From: JBGAPI01 sp044221335
GTDB lineage: Bacteria; Pseudomonadota; Gammaproteobacteria; Xanthomonadales; Ahniellaceae
DNA length: 46,362 nt
Assembly: GCA_044221335.1 (NCBI GenBank)
Contig: JBGAPI010000042.1
Span: 1-46,362 of the forward strand
Reading direction: 5' to 3'
A program made the translations under genes and the position numbers. The stretch's first letter is position 1; each line of letters begins with the position of its first letter. Below the pieces are notes generated by a model. It ran no database searches. It had not been told where the DNA came from and saw only the letters and a list, made by a program, of their open reading frames with translations. Below, one piece after another: positions 1 through 8,325 of this stretch.

Positions 1-111
1 GAGCAAAGGCACTGGATTGCTTCGCTGCGCTCGCAATGACGGGGAACACCGGACCTGGAGCCGCAGTGTTCTGACCCCGGCGATGGCGGCGCGGACCACC
101 CTCGCCCCCGC

Positions 112-297
112 ATGAAGACGACGACCTCCGCGGAGCAGAGCCGCGACTGGGCGCAGGACGGCCGCCACAACCTGGCCCGGCACGACGACACGACGGCGCG
201 GGTGTACGAGGCCTGCCGACCGGAAATCGCCGACTTCGCGGTCGAGCAGCCGCGCTTCGTCGGCGTGAGCGGGGACCAACGAGGCCTCGCACACTAG
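112..297 (+). pseudogene. DUF4291 family remnant (N-terminal fragment)
   Basis: A 61-codon frame contains DDTTARVYEACRPEIADFAV followed by EQPRFVG. This matches my memory of the start of DUF4291 proteins, in which a D-[DE]-T-x-x-V-Y-x-A-x-x-x-x-I-A-D-x-A-V core is followed by a tryptophan-rich WIKPSFLWM block. The tryptophan block is absent: the frame drifts into unrelated sequence and stops after about 60 codons, whereas the family runs to about 200. It is therefore most likely a decayed remnant. It could instead be a chance small ORF, because the match is from memory and only about 25 residues long. Confidence 0.45.
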
Positions 298-305
298 GCT
301 CACGC

Positions 306-334
306 CCCTCGGACATCGCGGCTCGCGCCGCCCC
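306..334. repeat. REP-like element, copy 1 (single arm)
   Basis: The stretch reads CCCTCGGACATCGCGGCTCG followed by CGCCGCCCC. It matches the right arm of the paired element at 39468-39550 (CCTCGGATATCGCGGCTCAC). It lies just after the DUF4291 remnant and before the clpA stop. Confidence 0.5.
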
Positions 335-345
335 TGCAGCCGCTG

Positions 346-2619
346 CTAGACGGCGGCGGCCTCGGGAACCGCCTCTTCCTCGCAGGTCACCGTCAGGTCG
401 CCGTTCACCACGTCGAGCATCACCTTGCCGCCGCTGGAGAGCTTGCCGAACAGCAGTTCGTCGGCGAGCGGGCGCTTGATCCGGTCCTGGATCAGGCGCG
501 CCATCGGCCGCGCGCCCATCGCAGCGTCGAAGCCGTTCTCGGCCATCCATCGCCGTGCCTCCGGCGATGCCGTCAGCGAGACGTGGCGGTCGGTGAGCTG
601 GGTCTCGAGCTCGATCAGGAACTTGTCGACGACGCGCAGGATGTGCTCGAAGTCGAGCCCGCCGAACTGCACGATCGCGTCGATGCGGTTGCGGAACTCC
701 GGGCTGAACGACTTGCGGATGACTTCCATCGCGTCGGTCGAATGATCCTGGGTGACGAAGCCGATCGAGCGCCGTGCCGCCTGCGCGGCGCCGGCGTTGG
801 TGGTCATCACCACGATCACGTTCTTGAAGTTGGCCTCGCGGCCGTTGGTGTCGGTCAGCGCGCCGCGGTCCATCACCTGCAGAAGGATGTTGAACACGTC
901 CGGATGCGCCTTCTCGATCTCGTCGAGCAGCAGCACGCAATGCGGGGTCTTCACCACCTTCTCGGTCAACAGGCCACCCTGGTCGAAGCCGACGTAGCCC
1001 GGAGGAGCGCCGATCAGGCGCGCTACCGAGTGCGCCTCCATGTACTCCGACATGTCGAAGCGGATCAGCTCGATGCCGAGCTGCAGCGCGAGCTGGCGGG
1101 TGACCTCGGTCTTGCCGACGCCGGTCGGACCGGCGAACAGGAAGCAGCCGATCGGCTTCGACGGATTGGCGAGGCCGGAGCGCGCCATCTTGATCGCCGC
1201 GGTCAGCAGGTCGATCGCCTTGTCCTGGCCGAACACCACCATCTTGAGGTTGCGGTCGAGCTTCTTCAGCACGTCCTTGTCGCTGGCCGAAACGCTCTTC
1301 TGCGGGATCCGCGCCATCTTCGACACGACATACTCGATCTCGGGCACGTCGACCACCGTCTTGCGCTCTTCCAGCGGCAGCAGGCGCTGGCGGGCGCCCG
1401 CCTCGTCGATGACGTCGATCGCCTTGTCCGGCAGCAGGCGGTCGCCGATGTGCTTGACCGACAGGTCCACGGCCGCCTTCAGCGCGTCCTTGGTGTACTG
1501 CACCTGGTGGTGGTCCTCGAAGCGCGACTTCAGGCCGTTCAGGATGTCGATCGCCTCGGCGACGGTCGGCTCGACCACGTCGATCTTCTGGAAGCGCCGC
1601 GCCAGCGCGCGATCCTTCTCGAACACCTGGCGGAACTCCTGGAAGGTCGTCGAGCCGATGCAGCGCAACTCGCCGTTCTGCAGCACCGGCTTGATCAGGT
1701 TGGACGCGTCCATCGTGCCGCCCGAGGCCGAGCCGGCGCCGATGATGGTGTGGATCTCGTCGATGAACAGGATCGCGTTCGGCTCCTTCTTCAGCTGCGC
1801 CAGCACCGCCTTCAGGCGCTTCTCGAAGTCGCCGCGGTACTTGGTGCCGGCGACCAGCGCGCCGAGGTCGAGCGCATAGATCGTGCACTCCTTGAGGACG
1901 TCCGGCACCTGCCCCTCGACGATGCGCTTGGCGAGCCCTTCGGCCAGCGCGGTCTTGCCGACGCCGGCCTCGCCGACGTACAGCGGGTTGTTCTTGCGGC
2001 GACGGCACAGCACCTGGATGGTGCGCTCGATCTCGTCGGCGCGGCCGATCAGCGGATCGATCTTGCCCATCCGCGCGGCGTCGTTGAGGTTCTGCGCGAA
2101 CTCGGTGAGCGGATTGCCCTTGATCTCGTCGGACTCGCCCTCGCCGCCCTTGGCCTGCTCGTCGTTCTTCGCCGCCGGCTCCTGCCCGATCTTGGCGATG
2201 CCGTGGGAAATGTAGTTGACGACGTCGAGGCGGGTGACGTCCTGCTGGCCGAGGAAGTAGACCGCGTGCGAGTCCTTCTCCGAGAAGATCGCCACCAGCA
2301 CGTTGGCGCCGGTCACTTCCTTCCGCCCGGACGACTGCACGTGGTAGACCGCTCGCTGCAGCACGCGCTGGAAGCCCAGCGTCGGCTGGGTATCGCGTTC
2401 CTCGCCGGCCGGCAGCGTCGGCACCGTCTCGTTGATGATCGAGCGCAGGTCGGTCGCCAGCTTGCCGAGGTCGGCGCCGCAGGCGCGCAGCACGCTGACC
2501 GCGGCGGCGTTGTCGAGCAGCGCCAGCAGCAGGTGCTCGACCGTCATGAACTCGTGCCGACGTTCGCGGGCGTCCTTGTAGCACTGGCCGATGGTGAGCT
2601 CGAGATCCTTGCTGAACAT
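346..2619 (-). CDS. clpA: ATP-dependent Clp protease ATP-binding subunit ClpA
   Basis: This 757-residue AAA+ unfoldase feeds substrates into the ClpP chamber and works with the adaptor ClpS encoded just upstream. The N-terminal double Clp-N domain spans about residues 1-145, including 'VEHLLLALLDN'. The first AAA module has Walker A GEAGVGKTALAEG and Walker B 'ILFIDEIHT'. The second has GPTGVGKTEVTRQ and 'VLLLDEIEKAHPDVF'. An IGF tripeptide in 'RRSIGFVTQ' fits the ClpP-docking loop. Length and domain order are those of normal ClpA. GGAG lies 8 nt before the ATG. clpS ends 67 bp upstream on the same strand, so the two genes probably form one transcript. The open frame on the opposite strand is a GC-rich shadow. 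Confidence 0.98.
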   Translation of the reverse strand: MFSKDLELTIGQCYKDARERRHEFMTVEHLLLALLDNAAAVSVLRACGADLGKLATDLRSIINETVPTLPAGEERDTQPTLGFQRVLQRAVYHVQSSGRKEVTGANVLVAIFSEKDSHAVYFLGQQDVTRLDVVNYISHGIAKIGQEPAAKNDEQAKGGEGESDEIKGNPLTEFAQNLNDAARMGKIDPLIGRADEIERTIQVLCRRRKNNPLYVGEAGVGKTALAEGLAKRIVEGQVPDVLKECTIYALDLGALVAGTKYRGDFEKRLKAVLAQLKKEPNAILFIDEIHTIIGAGSASGGTMDASNLIKPVLQNGELRCIGSTTFQEFRQVFEKDRALARRFQKIDVVEPTVAEAIDILNGLKSRFEDHHQVQYTKDALKAAVDLSVKHIGDRLLPDKAIDVIDEAGARQRLLPLEERKTVVDVPEIEYVVSKMARIPQKSVSASDKDVLKKLDRNLKMVVFGQDKAIDLLTAAIKMARSGLANPSKPIGCFLFAGPTGVGKTEVTRQLALQLGIELIRFDMSEYMEAHSVARLIGAPPGYVGFDQGGLLTEKVVKTPHCVLLLDEIEKAHPDVFNILLQVMDRGALTDTNGREANFKNVIVVMTTNAGAAQAARRSIGFVTQDHSTDAMEVIRKSFSPEFRNRIDAIVQFGGLDFEHILRVVDKFLIELETQLTDRHVSLTASPEARRWMAENGFDAAMGARPMARLIQDRIKRPLADELLFGKLSSGGKVMLDVVNGDLTVTCEEEAVPEAAAV

Positions 2620-2686
2620 GTCCGCGTCTCCGTCGTCTTTCGTTTCGCCGCCCCGGCCCCGCTCTTCCCCGTAACCCTGCCGACCC

Positions 2687-3019
2687 TCAGGCCTTTTCCA
2701 TCGTGCACAACAGCGGGTGCTGGTTGCGCCGCGAATGCTCGTTGACCAGCGTCACCTTCGTTTCTGCCACCTCGCGGGTGAACACTCCGCAAACGCCCTT
2801 CCCGCGGGTGTGAACATGCAGCATCACCTGGGTCGCCATCTGCTTGGTCATCGCAAAAAACTGTTCCAGGATCGACACCACGAAATCCATCGGCGTGTAG
2901 TCGTCGTTGAGCAGGACCACCCGGTACATCGGTGGCTTGGCCACTTCCGGCTTGGCGGGTGCCACCGCCACTCCGGTCTGCCGTTCGTGCTCGGTCGAAG
3001 GATCGTTGGGCTGACTCAT
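2687..3019 (-). CDS. clpS: ATP-dependent Clp protease adaptor ClpS
   Basis: ClpS binds N-degrons and delivers them to ClpA. This 110-residue protein has a flexible N-terminal extension followed by the signature core 'MYRVVLLNDDYTPMDFVV'. That core includes the N-D-D and M residues that line the N-degron pocket. The histidine in 'VMLHVHTRGKG' and the C-terminal 'VTLVNEHSRRNQHPLLCTM' also fit. An in-frame ATG lies 41 codons further upstream. I chose the start at 3019 because normal ClpS is 100-115 residues and the extra stretch is low-complexity. The gene is divergent from the exported-protein gene beginning at 3145, so both promoters lie in 3020-3144. Confidence 0.96.
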   Translation of the reverse strand: MSQPNDPSTEHERQTGVAVAPAKPEVAKPPMYRVVLLNDDYTPMDFVVSILEQFFAMTKQMATQVMLHVHTRGKGVCGVFTREVAETKVTLVNEHSRRNQHPLLCTMEKA

Positions 3020-3144
3020 TGTTCTCGAAGACTGCTGCGCTGCCGAAAGTATAAGCCCCACCTGCGGACGACGCATGGACGCGACCGCCCGCGCGCGGCA
3101 CCATAGACCGGCCCCAGTTGGGGGCGTGGCGGCGGAGTACAAGC

Positions 3145-3678
3145 ATGCGGACGATGTGGATGCGCGGCGGCCGGTTCGGCCTGATGGCCCTCGCCCTTGC
3201 CTTCGGCCCGGCAGCGTCCGCCGGTTCGCCGATCGGCGCGGCCCCGGCTGCGGCGACGGCCGGCAAGGCGGATCCGATCGCGCAGCGCGCGCTCGACAAC
3301 GCGAAGATCAAGTACGAGGTCGACAAGGACGGCGATTTCCGCATTGTTTACGATCTCGAGGGCGGCCGCACCCAGCAGGTCTGGCTGCGTTCGGCGACCT
3401 TCGACTACGGCGCGCTGAAGATCCGCGAGGTGATCAGCTACGGATACAAGGCGCCGGGCAAGTCCGACGGGCTGCCGCTGCCGATCGCCAACCGGATGCT
3501 GGAAAACAACAACCAGGTGAAGCTCGGTGCGTGGGTGCGCCAGGGGGGCGCCGGCCTCTTCGTCTCCAAGATCTCGGCCACCGCGACCAGCAAGGAAGTC
3601 TCCGACGCGCTGGAGCTGACGGCACGGGTGGCGGACAAGCTGGAGCAGGAATTCACCGGCGAGAAGGACGAGTTTTGA
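3145..3678 (+). CDS. Exported YbjN-like protein of unknown function
   Basis: The product is 177 residues. An N-terminal signal peptide has a basic start and a hydrophobic core ending 'ALAFGPAASA'. After an Ala-rich linker the mature domain begins with 'DNAKIKYEVDKDGDFRIVYD'. A short segment predicted to be all-helix/strand with a K-Y-x-V-D-x-D-G-D pattern is typical of the YbjN / type III chaperone-like fold, but I recognise it only at fold level. GGAG lies 8 nt before the chosen ATG; an earlier ATG at 3118 would spoil the signal peptide. It lies divergent from clpS and upstream of nudJ, and nothing shows a functional link to either. A role in the periplasm is inference. Confidence 0.75.
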   Translation: MRTMWMRGGRFGLMALALAFGPAASAGSPIGAAPAAATAGKADPIAQRALDNAKIKYEVDKDGDFRIVYDLEGGRTQQVWLRSATFDYGALKIREVISYGYKAPGKSDGLPLPIANRMLENNNQVKLGAWVRQGGAGLFVSKISATATSKEVSDALELTARVADKLEQEFTGEKDEF

Positions 3679-3765
3679 CGCAAGGCCCGATTCTTTCTCC
3701 GGCGGCGTTCTTTCCACCTCGAAGTACTTCCATCCCCCGCGAAACCGCGGCAACGCCAGGGTTTC

Positions 3766-3789
3766 GTGCGCCCGTCCCAGGGGGCGCAC
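3766..3789 (+). terminator. Hairpin between YbjN-like gene and nudJ
   Basis: Perfect 8-bp stem GTGCGCCC / GGGCGCAC with an 8-nt loop. No U tract follows. It lies immediately before the first possible start of the NUDIX frame (GTG 3791), which argues that the real start is further downstream. It may end the upstream transcript. Confidence 0.35.
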
Positions 3790-3829
3790 CGTGAGATCGG
3801 GGCTCAGAACCTGGACAGAGGTTTCCCGC

Positions 3830-4327
3830 GTGGCGCGTCCCGTTTATCCGGCCGAGGCACTGGCCGCTGATGGTGTGTTCCGTCCCAACGTGACCGTCGC
3901 AGCGGTGGTCGAGCGCGACGGCCGCTTCCTGCTGGTGGAGGAACGCTCCGGCGACGGCCGCCTGGTGATCAACCAGCCGGCCGGGCATCTCGAGGCCGAC
4001 GAGTCGCTGGTCGCCGCCGTCGTCCGCGAGACCGTCGAGGAGACCGGCTGGCGGGTCGAGCCGACCGGCCTCGTCGCCGTCTACCGCTGGCGCCATCCGG
4101 TCACCGACCTCGTCATCCTGCGCTTCACGTTCGCGGCACGTGCCCTCGCCGAACTGCCGGACGCGAAGCTCGACGAGCCGGTCGAGCGCGCACTTTGGCT
4201 CAGTCGCGCCGAGCTGCTGGCGCGCTCGGCAGAGCTGCGCAGCCCGATGGTGCTGCGCTCGATCGACGACCACCTCGCCGGACGCTCGATGCCGCTCGAC
4301 CTGCTGGTCGACGTACCGCCGGCCTGA
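3830..4327 (+). CDS. nudJ: NUDIX hydrolase, NudJ-like phosphatase
   Basis: The product hydrolyses nucleoside or thiamine pyrophosphates in the NudJ family. A complete NUDIX box is visible (G-x5-E-x7-R-E-x2-E-E-x-G), from GHLEADESL through 'RETVEETGW'. Strands before it read 'NVTVAAVVERDGRFLLVEE', matching the NudJ start (F-x-P-H-V-T-V). The gene lies 3 bp before mnmA, with hflD next; this nudJ-mnmA-hflD order is the same as in E. coli, which supports the assignment. The frame is open from GTG 3791, but a hairpin ends at 3789. I chose GTG 3830, with GAGG 8 nt upstream; GTG 3875 would give the most E. coli-like N-terminus. Confidence 0.88.
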   Translation: MARPVYPAEALAADGVFRPNVTVAAVVERDGRFLLVEERSGDGRLVINQPAGHLEADESLVAAVVRETVEETGWRVEPTGLVAVYRWRHPVTDLVILRFTFAARALAELPDAKLDEPVERALWLSRAELLARSAELRSPMVLRSIDDHLAGRSMPLDLLVDVPPA

Positions 4328-4330
4328 GCG

Positions 4331-5431
4331 ATGGGCGGTCTCGTCATGCTGGGAGTGTCGGGCGGCGTCGACTCGTCGGTCTCGGCCATGCTCCTCGCGC
4401 GCCAGGGGGTAGCCGTGGCGGGCATGTTCATGCAGAACTGGGAGGAGGACGAGCGCTCCGAGCACTGCACGACGCCACAGGATGCCGCGGATGCCGAGGC
4501 GGTCTGCCGTCAGCTCGGCATCGCCTTTCACGCTCGCAACTTCGCCGCCGAGTACTGGGACGGCGTGTTCGAGAATTTCCTCGCCGAATACCGCGCCGGG
4601 CGAACGCCGAATCCCGACGTGCTGTGCAATCGCGAGATCAAGTTCAAGACCTTCCTCGAACACGCGGAGGATCTCGGCGCCGACCGCATCGCCACCGGCC
4701 ACTACGCCCAGGTGGATGCGCACGACGGCCGCTGGCGCCTCCTGCGCGGCGCTGACCGCAACAAGGACCAGACCTATTTCCTCTACACCCTGGGCCAGGC
4801 GCAGCTCGCGAAGACGCTGTTCCCGATCGGCCACCTGCCGAAGCCCGAGGTGCGACGCCTCGCCGCCGAGGCCGGACTGCCGGTCGCCGCGAAGAAGGAT
4901 TCGACCGGCATCTGCTTCATCGGCGAGCGCGACCTGCGGGAGTTCCTGTCGCGCTACATCCCGGAACAGCCGGGGCGGATCACGGACACCCGCGGCCGCG
5001 TGCTCGGCGAGCATCCCGGGGTGATGTTCTTCACGCTCGGCCAGCGCGGCGGTCTCGGCATCGGCGGCCGTCGCGATGCCAGCGGAGCGCCCTGGTACGT
5101 CGTCGGCAAGGTCGTCGACAGCAACCAGCTGATCGTCGACCAGGGCGTCGATTCGCCGGCGCTGATGTCGAACCGGCTCCGGGCGAGCCAGCTGTCCTGG
5201 ACCGCGGGCGTGGCGCCGGCGGCCCGATTCGACTGCACGGCCAAGACCCGCTACCGGCAGCAGGACCAGGCCTGTCGCGTGTCCGTCGGCGACGGCGGCG
5301 TCGAGGTCCGGTTTGCCGAGGCGCAGCGCGCGGTCACCCCCGGTCAATCCGTGGTGTTCTATCTTGGCGAGGAATGCCTCGGCGGGGGCATCATCGATGC
5401 CACCGACGGAGCCTACGGGACACTGACGTGA
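4331..5431 (+). CDS. mnmA: tRNA-specific 2-thiouridylase MnmA
   Basis: MnmA adenylates and thiolates U34 of tRNA-Lys, -Glu and -Gln using sulfur relayed from IscS through the Tus proteins. The 366-residue protein begins with the PP-loop 'LGVSGGVDSSVSA'. It then shows the family motifs 'GMFMQNWEED', 'RTPNPDVLCNREIKF' (catalytic Cys) and 'KDSTGICFIGERDL' (second catalytic Cys), and a C-terminal beta-barrel rich in 'RYRQQDQACRV'. Length is typical. It is packed between nudJ (3-bp gap) and hflD (GTGA overlap), so the three are almost certainly co-transcribed. Confidence 0.98.
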   Translation: MGGLVMLGVSGGVDSSVSAMLLARQGVAVAGMFMQNWEEDERSEHCTTPQDAADAEAVCRQLGIAFHARNFAAEYWDGVFENFLAEYRAGRTPNPDVLCNREIKFKTFLEHAEDLGADRIATGHYAQVDAHDGRWRLLRGADRNKDQTYFLYTLGQAQLAKTLFPIGHLPKPEVRRLAAEAGLPVAAKKDSTGICFIGERDLREFLSRYIPEQPGRITDTRGRVLGEHPGVMFFTLGQRGGLGIGGRRDASGAPWYVVGKVVDSNQLIVDQGVDSPALMSNRLRASQLSWTAGVAPAARFDCTAKTRYRQQDQACRVSVGDGGVEVRFAEAQRAVTPGQSVVFYLGEECLGGGIIDATDGAYGTLT

Positions 5432-6039
5432 GCCGAACGGACCAGACACTGGGGCTTGCCGGAATGTTCCGGGCGGTCGCGCTCTGCCTCGATCTCGCCC
5501 GGAACGGGCGCTGCGACGACGCGCGCTTCGACGCCAGCCTGGCGAGTGTCTTCACGATCGACGCCGAACACTCGGACGCCGCCCTCGGTGGCCGCGCCTC
5601 GCTGCGGCACGGCCTCGACCTGCTGGCAAAGCACCTCGAGAGCCAGGAGGTCGACCAGAACCTGCTCGGCGTGATCGGCTCGATCAACACGCTGGCGCGC
5701 AAGCTGCGCAGCCAGCCGGCGCGACAGCAGCGGATCCGCGACGGCATCGACGCCGCCCGCCGCAGTGTCGACAACTATGGTGTCGGCAGCGACGGCGCGG
5801 TGGCCCGACTGGCCGAGATCTACGTCGATTGCGTCAGCAGCCTCCGGCCCCGGGTGATGGTCCCTGGCGACGCCCGCTACCTGACCCAGAGCCGCATCGT
5901 CGACCGCATCCGCGCCCTGCTGCTCGCCGCGATCCGCGCCGCCGTGCTGTGGCAGCAGAACGGCGGGAACACCTTCGTGCTGCTGTGGCGACGACGCGCA
6001 TTGGCGGAGATGGCGAAGACCCTCGCGTCCGAACCGTAG
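5428..6039 (+). CDS. hflD: High frequency lysogenization protein HflD homologue
   Basis: This is a 203-residue helical protein of the HflD/YcfC family. In E. coli the membrane-associated homologue binds lambda CII; its general role is not settled. Family features visible are 'TLGLAGMFRAVALCLDLARN' near the start and 'DAALGGRASLRHGLDLL', 'INTLARKLRS', 'ARYLTQSRIVDRIRALLLAAIRAAVLWQQ' in split segments. It starts at a GTG that overlaps the mnmA stop (GTGA), indicating translational coupling. A GTAG-headed repeat overlaps its stop codon. Confidence 0.93.
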   Translation: MSRTDQTLGLAGMFRAVALCLDLARNGRCDDARFDASLASVFTIDAEHSDAALGGRASLRHGLDLLAKHLESQEVDQNLLGVIGSINTLARKLRSQPARQQRIRDGIDAARRSVDNYGVGSDGAVARLAEIYVDCVSSLRPRVMVPGDARYLTQSRIVDRIRALLLAAIRAAVLWQQNGGNTFVLLWRRRALAEMAKTLASEP

Positions 6040-6054
6040 GGCGGGCCCTGCGAT
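6036..6054 (+). repeat. GTAG-headed REP-like partial repeat
   Basis: The text GTAGGGCGGGCCCTGC overlaps the hflD stop. It shares its GTAG-GGCGGGC head with the copy at 38336-38361, but the hairpin is incomplete. It sits in the 82-bp gap between convergent hflD and htpX. Confidence 0.4.
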
Positions 6055-6121
6055 GAAGCTGCAAGCCGTATTCCCCGGACGCCCAGCGCGAAATTGTCCG
6101 GATGCGGCAGCGTGCGCCGGA

Positions 6122-6991
6122 TCACGCCTGGCGCAACGCCGCGATCCGCTCCTCGATCGGCGGATGACTCATCAGCAGCCGCGCCAGCCCGCCGCCGCCC
6201 GAGATGCCGAACGCCTGCACCGCCTCCGGCAGCGTATTGACGCCATGGTTGCCGGACAGGCGTTGCAGCGCCGCGATCATCGCCGCGCGGCCTTCCAGGG
6301 CTCCGCCGCCGGCGTCGGCACGGAACTCGCGCCAGCGGGAGAACGCCATCACGATCAGCGAGGCGAGGAAGCCGAACAGCACCTGCAGGATCGTCACGAC
6401 CACGAAGTAGCCTAGACCGCCGCCACGGTTCTCGCGGTCGCCGGACAGCGCGGAGTCGACGATGCCGCCGACGACGCGGGCCGCGAAGATCACGAAGGTA
6501 TTGAGCACGCCCTGCAGCAGCGACATCGTCACCATGTCGCCGTTGGCGACGTGACTGATCTCGTGGCCAAGCACCGCCTCGACTTCACGGCGTTCCATGT
6601 TGCGCAGCAGGCCGGTGCTGACCGCGACCAGCGCGGAGTCGCGGCTCATGCCGGTGGCGAAGGCATTCATCTCCGGCGCATCGTAGATCGCGACCTCCGG
6701 CATCCCGATGCCGACCGCGGCGGACTGCCGGCGCACGGTCGCGACCAGCCAGCGCTCGAGTTCGGAGCGCGGCTCGTTGATCACCTGCGCGCCGGTCTGC
6801 ATCTTCGCGATCCATTTCGACAGCGCCAGCGACAGGAAGGAGCCGCCCATGCCGAGGACCGCCGCCATGATCAGCAGTCCGCCACCGTTCGCGATCCGGA
6901 AGTGGAAGACGTTCTGCGCGACAATCAGGACCAGATTCAGGACGAACAGGATCGCCATGTTGGTGGCGACGAACAGGACGATGCGGCGCAC
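6122..6991 (-). CDS. htpX: Membrane zinc metalloprotease HtpX
   Basis: HtpX is an inner-membrane M48 protease that degrades damaged membrane proteins alongside FtsH. The first hydrophobic segment begins 'RRIVLFVATNMAILFVLN', a second reads 'LLIMAAVLGMGGSFLSLALS', and further segments follow the active site. The zinc motif is H-E-x-x-H in 'LGHEISHVANGD', with a third ligand expected in 'WREFRADAGGGAL'. I chose GTG 6991 because GAGGAG lies 6 nt upstream and the protein then starts like E. coli HtpX. An upstream in-frame ATG at 7057 adds 22 residues without a good ribosome site. The gene is convergent with hflD. Confidence 0.95.
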   Translation of the reverse strand: MRRIVLFVATNMAILFVLNLVLIVAQNVFHFRIANGGGLLIMAAVLGMGGSFLSLALSKWIAKMQTGAQVINEPRSELERWLVATVRRQSAAVGIGMPEVAIYDAPEMNAFATGMSRDSALVAVSTGLLRNMERREVEAVLGHEISHVANGDMVTMSLLQGVLNTFVIFAARVVGGIVDSALSGDRENRGGGLGYFVVVTILQVLFGFLASLIVMAFSRWREFRADAGGGALEGRAAMIAALQRLSGNHGVNTLPEAVQAFGISGGGGLARLLMSHPPIEERIAALRQA

Positions 6992-7119
6992 GACGGGCTC
7001 CTCGACAGCAATGGGATCGGTTGCGAGGGCTAGTGCGGGTCCCGCCGGCGAATTCAACCGCGTCGCGGAACGCCGGTTCAGCTTTCACGGATCCATCGGC
7101 GCATGATCTGCCTCCGGAA

Positions 7120-8076
7120 ATGAACCTGCGGCCGAACAACGCAGAGCGGCACCTCGGCCTCTCCCTGTCCCCCGACGGCCGCAACGCCGCGACCCCGGGC
7201 CCGCTCTACGTCGGGCGTTTCGCCCCCTCCCCGACCGGCGACCTGCACTTCGGCTCGCTGGTGGCGGCCGTCGCGAGCTGGCTCGCCGCGCGTGCCGCCG
7301 GCGGGACCTGGCGGGTACGGGTCGAGGACCTCGATCCGCCGCGCGAAGTGCCCGGCAGCGCCGAGCGCATCCTCGCGACGCTGGCGGCCTTCGGTCTCGT
7401 TGCCGACGGCGAGATCTGGTTCCAGAGTCGCCGCGGCGCGGTCTACGCCGCCGCGCTGGACGCGCTCCGTGCGATCGACGCGGTATTCCCATGCTGGTGT
7501 TCCCGCAGCCAGCTCGAGCCGGCCGGTGGCCTGCACCGCGGTCCCTGCCGCGCGGCGCCCGACGCGGCACGTGCGCCGGCCTGGCGCCTGCGGGTGACCG
7601 CCACCGACGGGGTGATCGGATTCGACGACGCGGTGCAAGGTCACTACGCGCAGGACCTGGCCCGCGACGTCGGTGACTTCGTGCTCGCGCGCGCGGACGG
7701 CTGGACGGCCTACCAGCTGGCGGTGGTGGTCGACGATGCGGCGCAGGGGATCACCGAGGTCGTGCGCGGCGCCGACCTGCTCGACTCCACGCCACGACAG
7801 ATTCTGCTGCAGCGCCGCCTCGGACTGCCGACGCCGGCCTACCTGCACGTGCCGCTGGCGACCGACGGCACCGGCCACAAGCTCTCGAAGCAGCTGGCGA
7901 GCCAGCCGATCGACGCCGCCGATCCACTGCCGGCCCTGCGCGCGGCGCTGCGCTTCCTGGGACAGGAGGCGGCGCTGGCTGTCACCCCGGCGGAACTCCT
8001 CGCGCAGGCAGTCGCCAGGTTCGATCGCCACGGGATTCCGAGGCAACTGAACCGCACCGCCGCCGTCGATGGCTAG
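7120..8076 (+). CDS. gluQ: Glutamyl-Q tRNA(Asp) synthetase
   Basis: GluQ-RS attaches glutamate to queuosine at position 34 of tRNA-Asp. The 318-residue protein has the class I signature 'VGRFAPSPTGDLHFGSL' (HIGH-like) around residues 30-47. The 'CWCSRSQL' pair and the later 'GPC' fit the zinc site of the family, and 'HKLSKQ' is the KMSKS counterpart. It lacks the C-terminal anticodon-binding domain of GltX, as expected for GluQ. The N-terminus carries about 28 extra residues before the core, so a later start is possible, but no better ribosome site is visible. It is divergent from htpX. Confidence 0.95.
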   Translation: MNLRPNNAERHLGLSLSPDGRNAATPGPLYVGRFAPSPTGDLHFGSLVAAVASWLAARAAGGTWRVRVEDLDPPREVPGSAERILATLAAFGLVADGEIWFQSRRGAVYAAALDALRAIDAVFPCWCSRSQLEPAGGLHRGPCRAAPDAARAPAWRLRVTATDGVIGFDDAVQGHYAQDLARDVGDFVLARADGWTAYQLAVVVDDAAQGITEVVRGADLLDSTPRQILLQRRLGLPTPAYLHVPLATDGTGHKLSKQLASQPIDAADPLPALRAALRFLGQEAALAVTPAELLAQAVARFDRHGIPRQLNRTAAVDG

Positions 8077-8325
8077 CGGCGCGCGAGACTGTCGCGCCCC
8101 GCACCCAGGCCTGCTGCCGCAACGCCCGGACCCTGCCGGGGATCGCGGGCTGCGTCGATGCGTCACGGCGGCGGCGCCGCGGAAGCGGCCCCTGTCTGTC
8201 CGCTCACCAGGCCTTCAGTCATGCTCCGCTCAAGTCAGCCGTAACCGTGTCCCGGCGTTGTCGATGGCAACATCGCCGGCCGTCGCGCGTCACCGGCCAC
8301 AAGAATCGACAAGGAATCGGAGCCA

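Larger units (their letters stand above)
1..345. other. Intergenic stretch with gene remnant and repeats
   Basis: The first 50 bases contain a stretch reading TTCGCTGCGCTCGCAATGAC, a kind of dispersed intergenic text I recognise from many proteobacterial genomes. A truncated DUF4291-like frame (112-297) and one REP-like arm (306-334) follow. No intact gene is seen before the clpA stop at 346. Confidence 0.5.

Noticed and set aside
583..2745. Long open frame opposite clpA (720 codons)
   Set aside because: Low-complexity Arg/Asp/Leu/Val-rich product typical of a GC-rich shadow; clpA on the other strand is certain.
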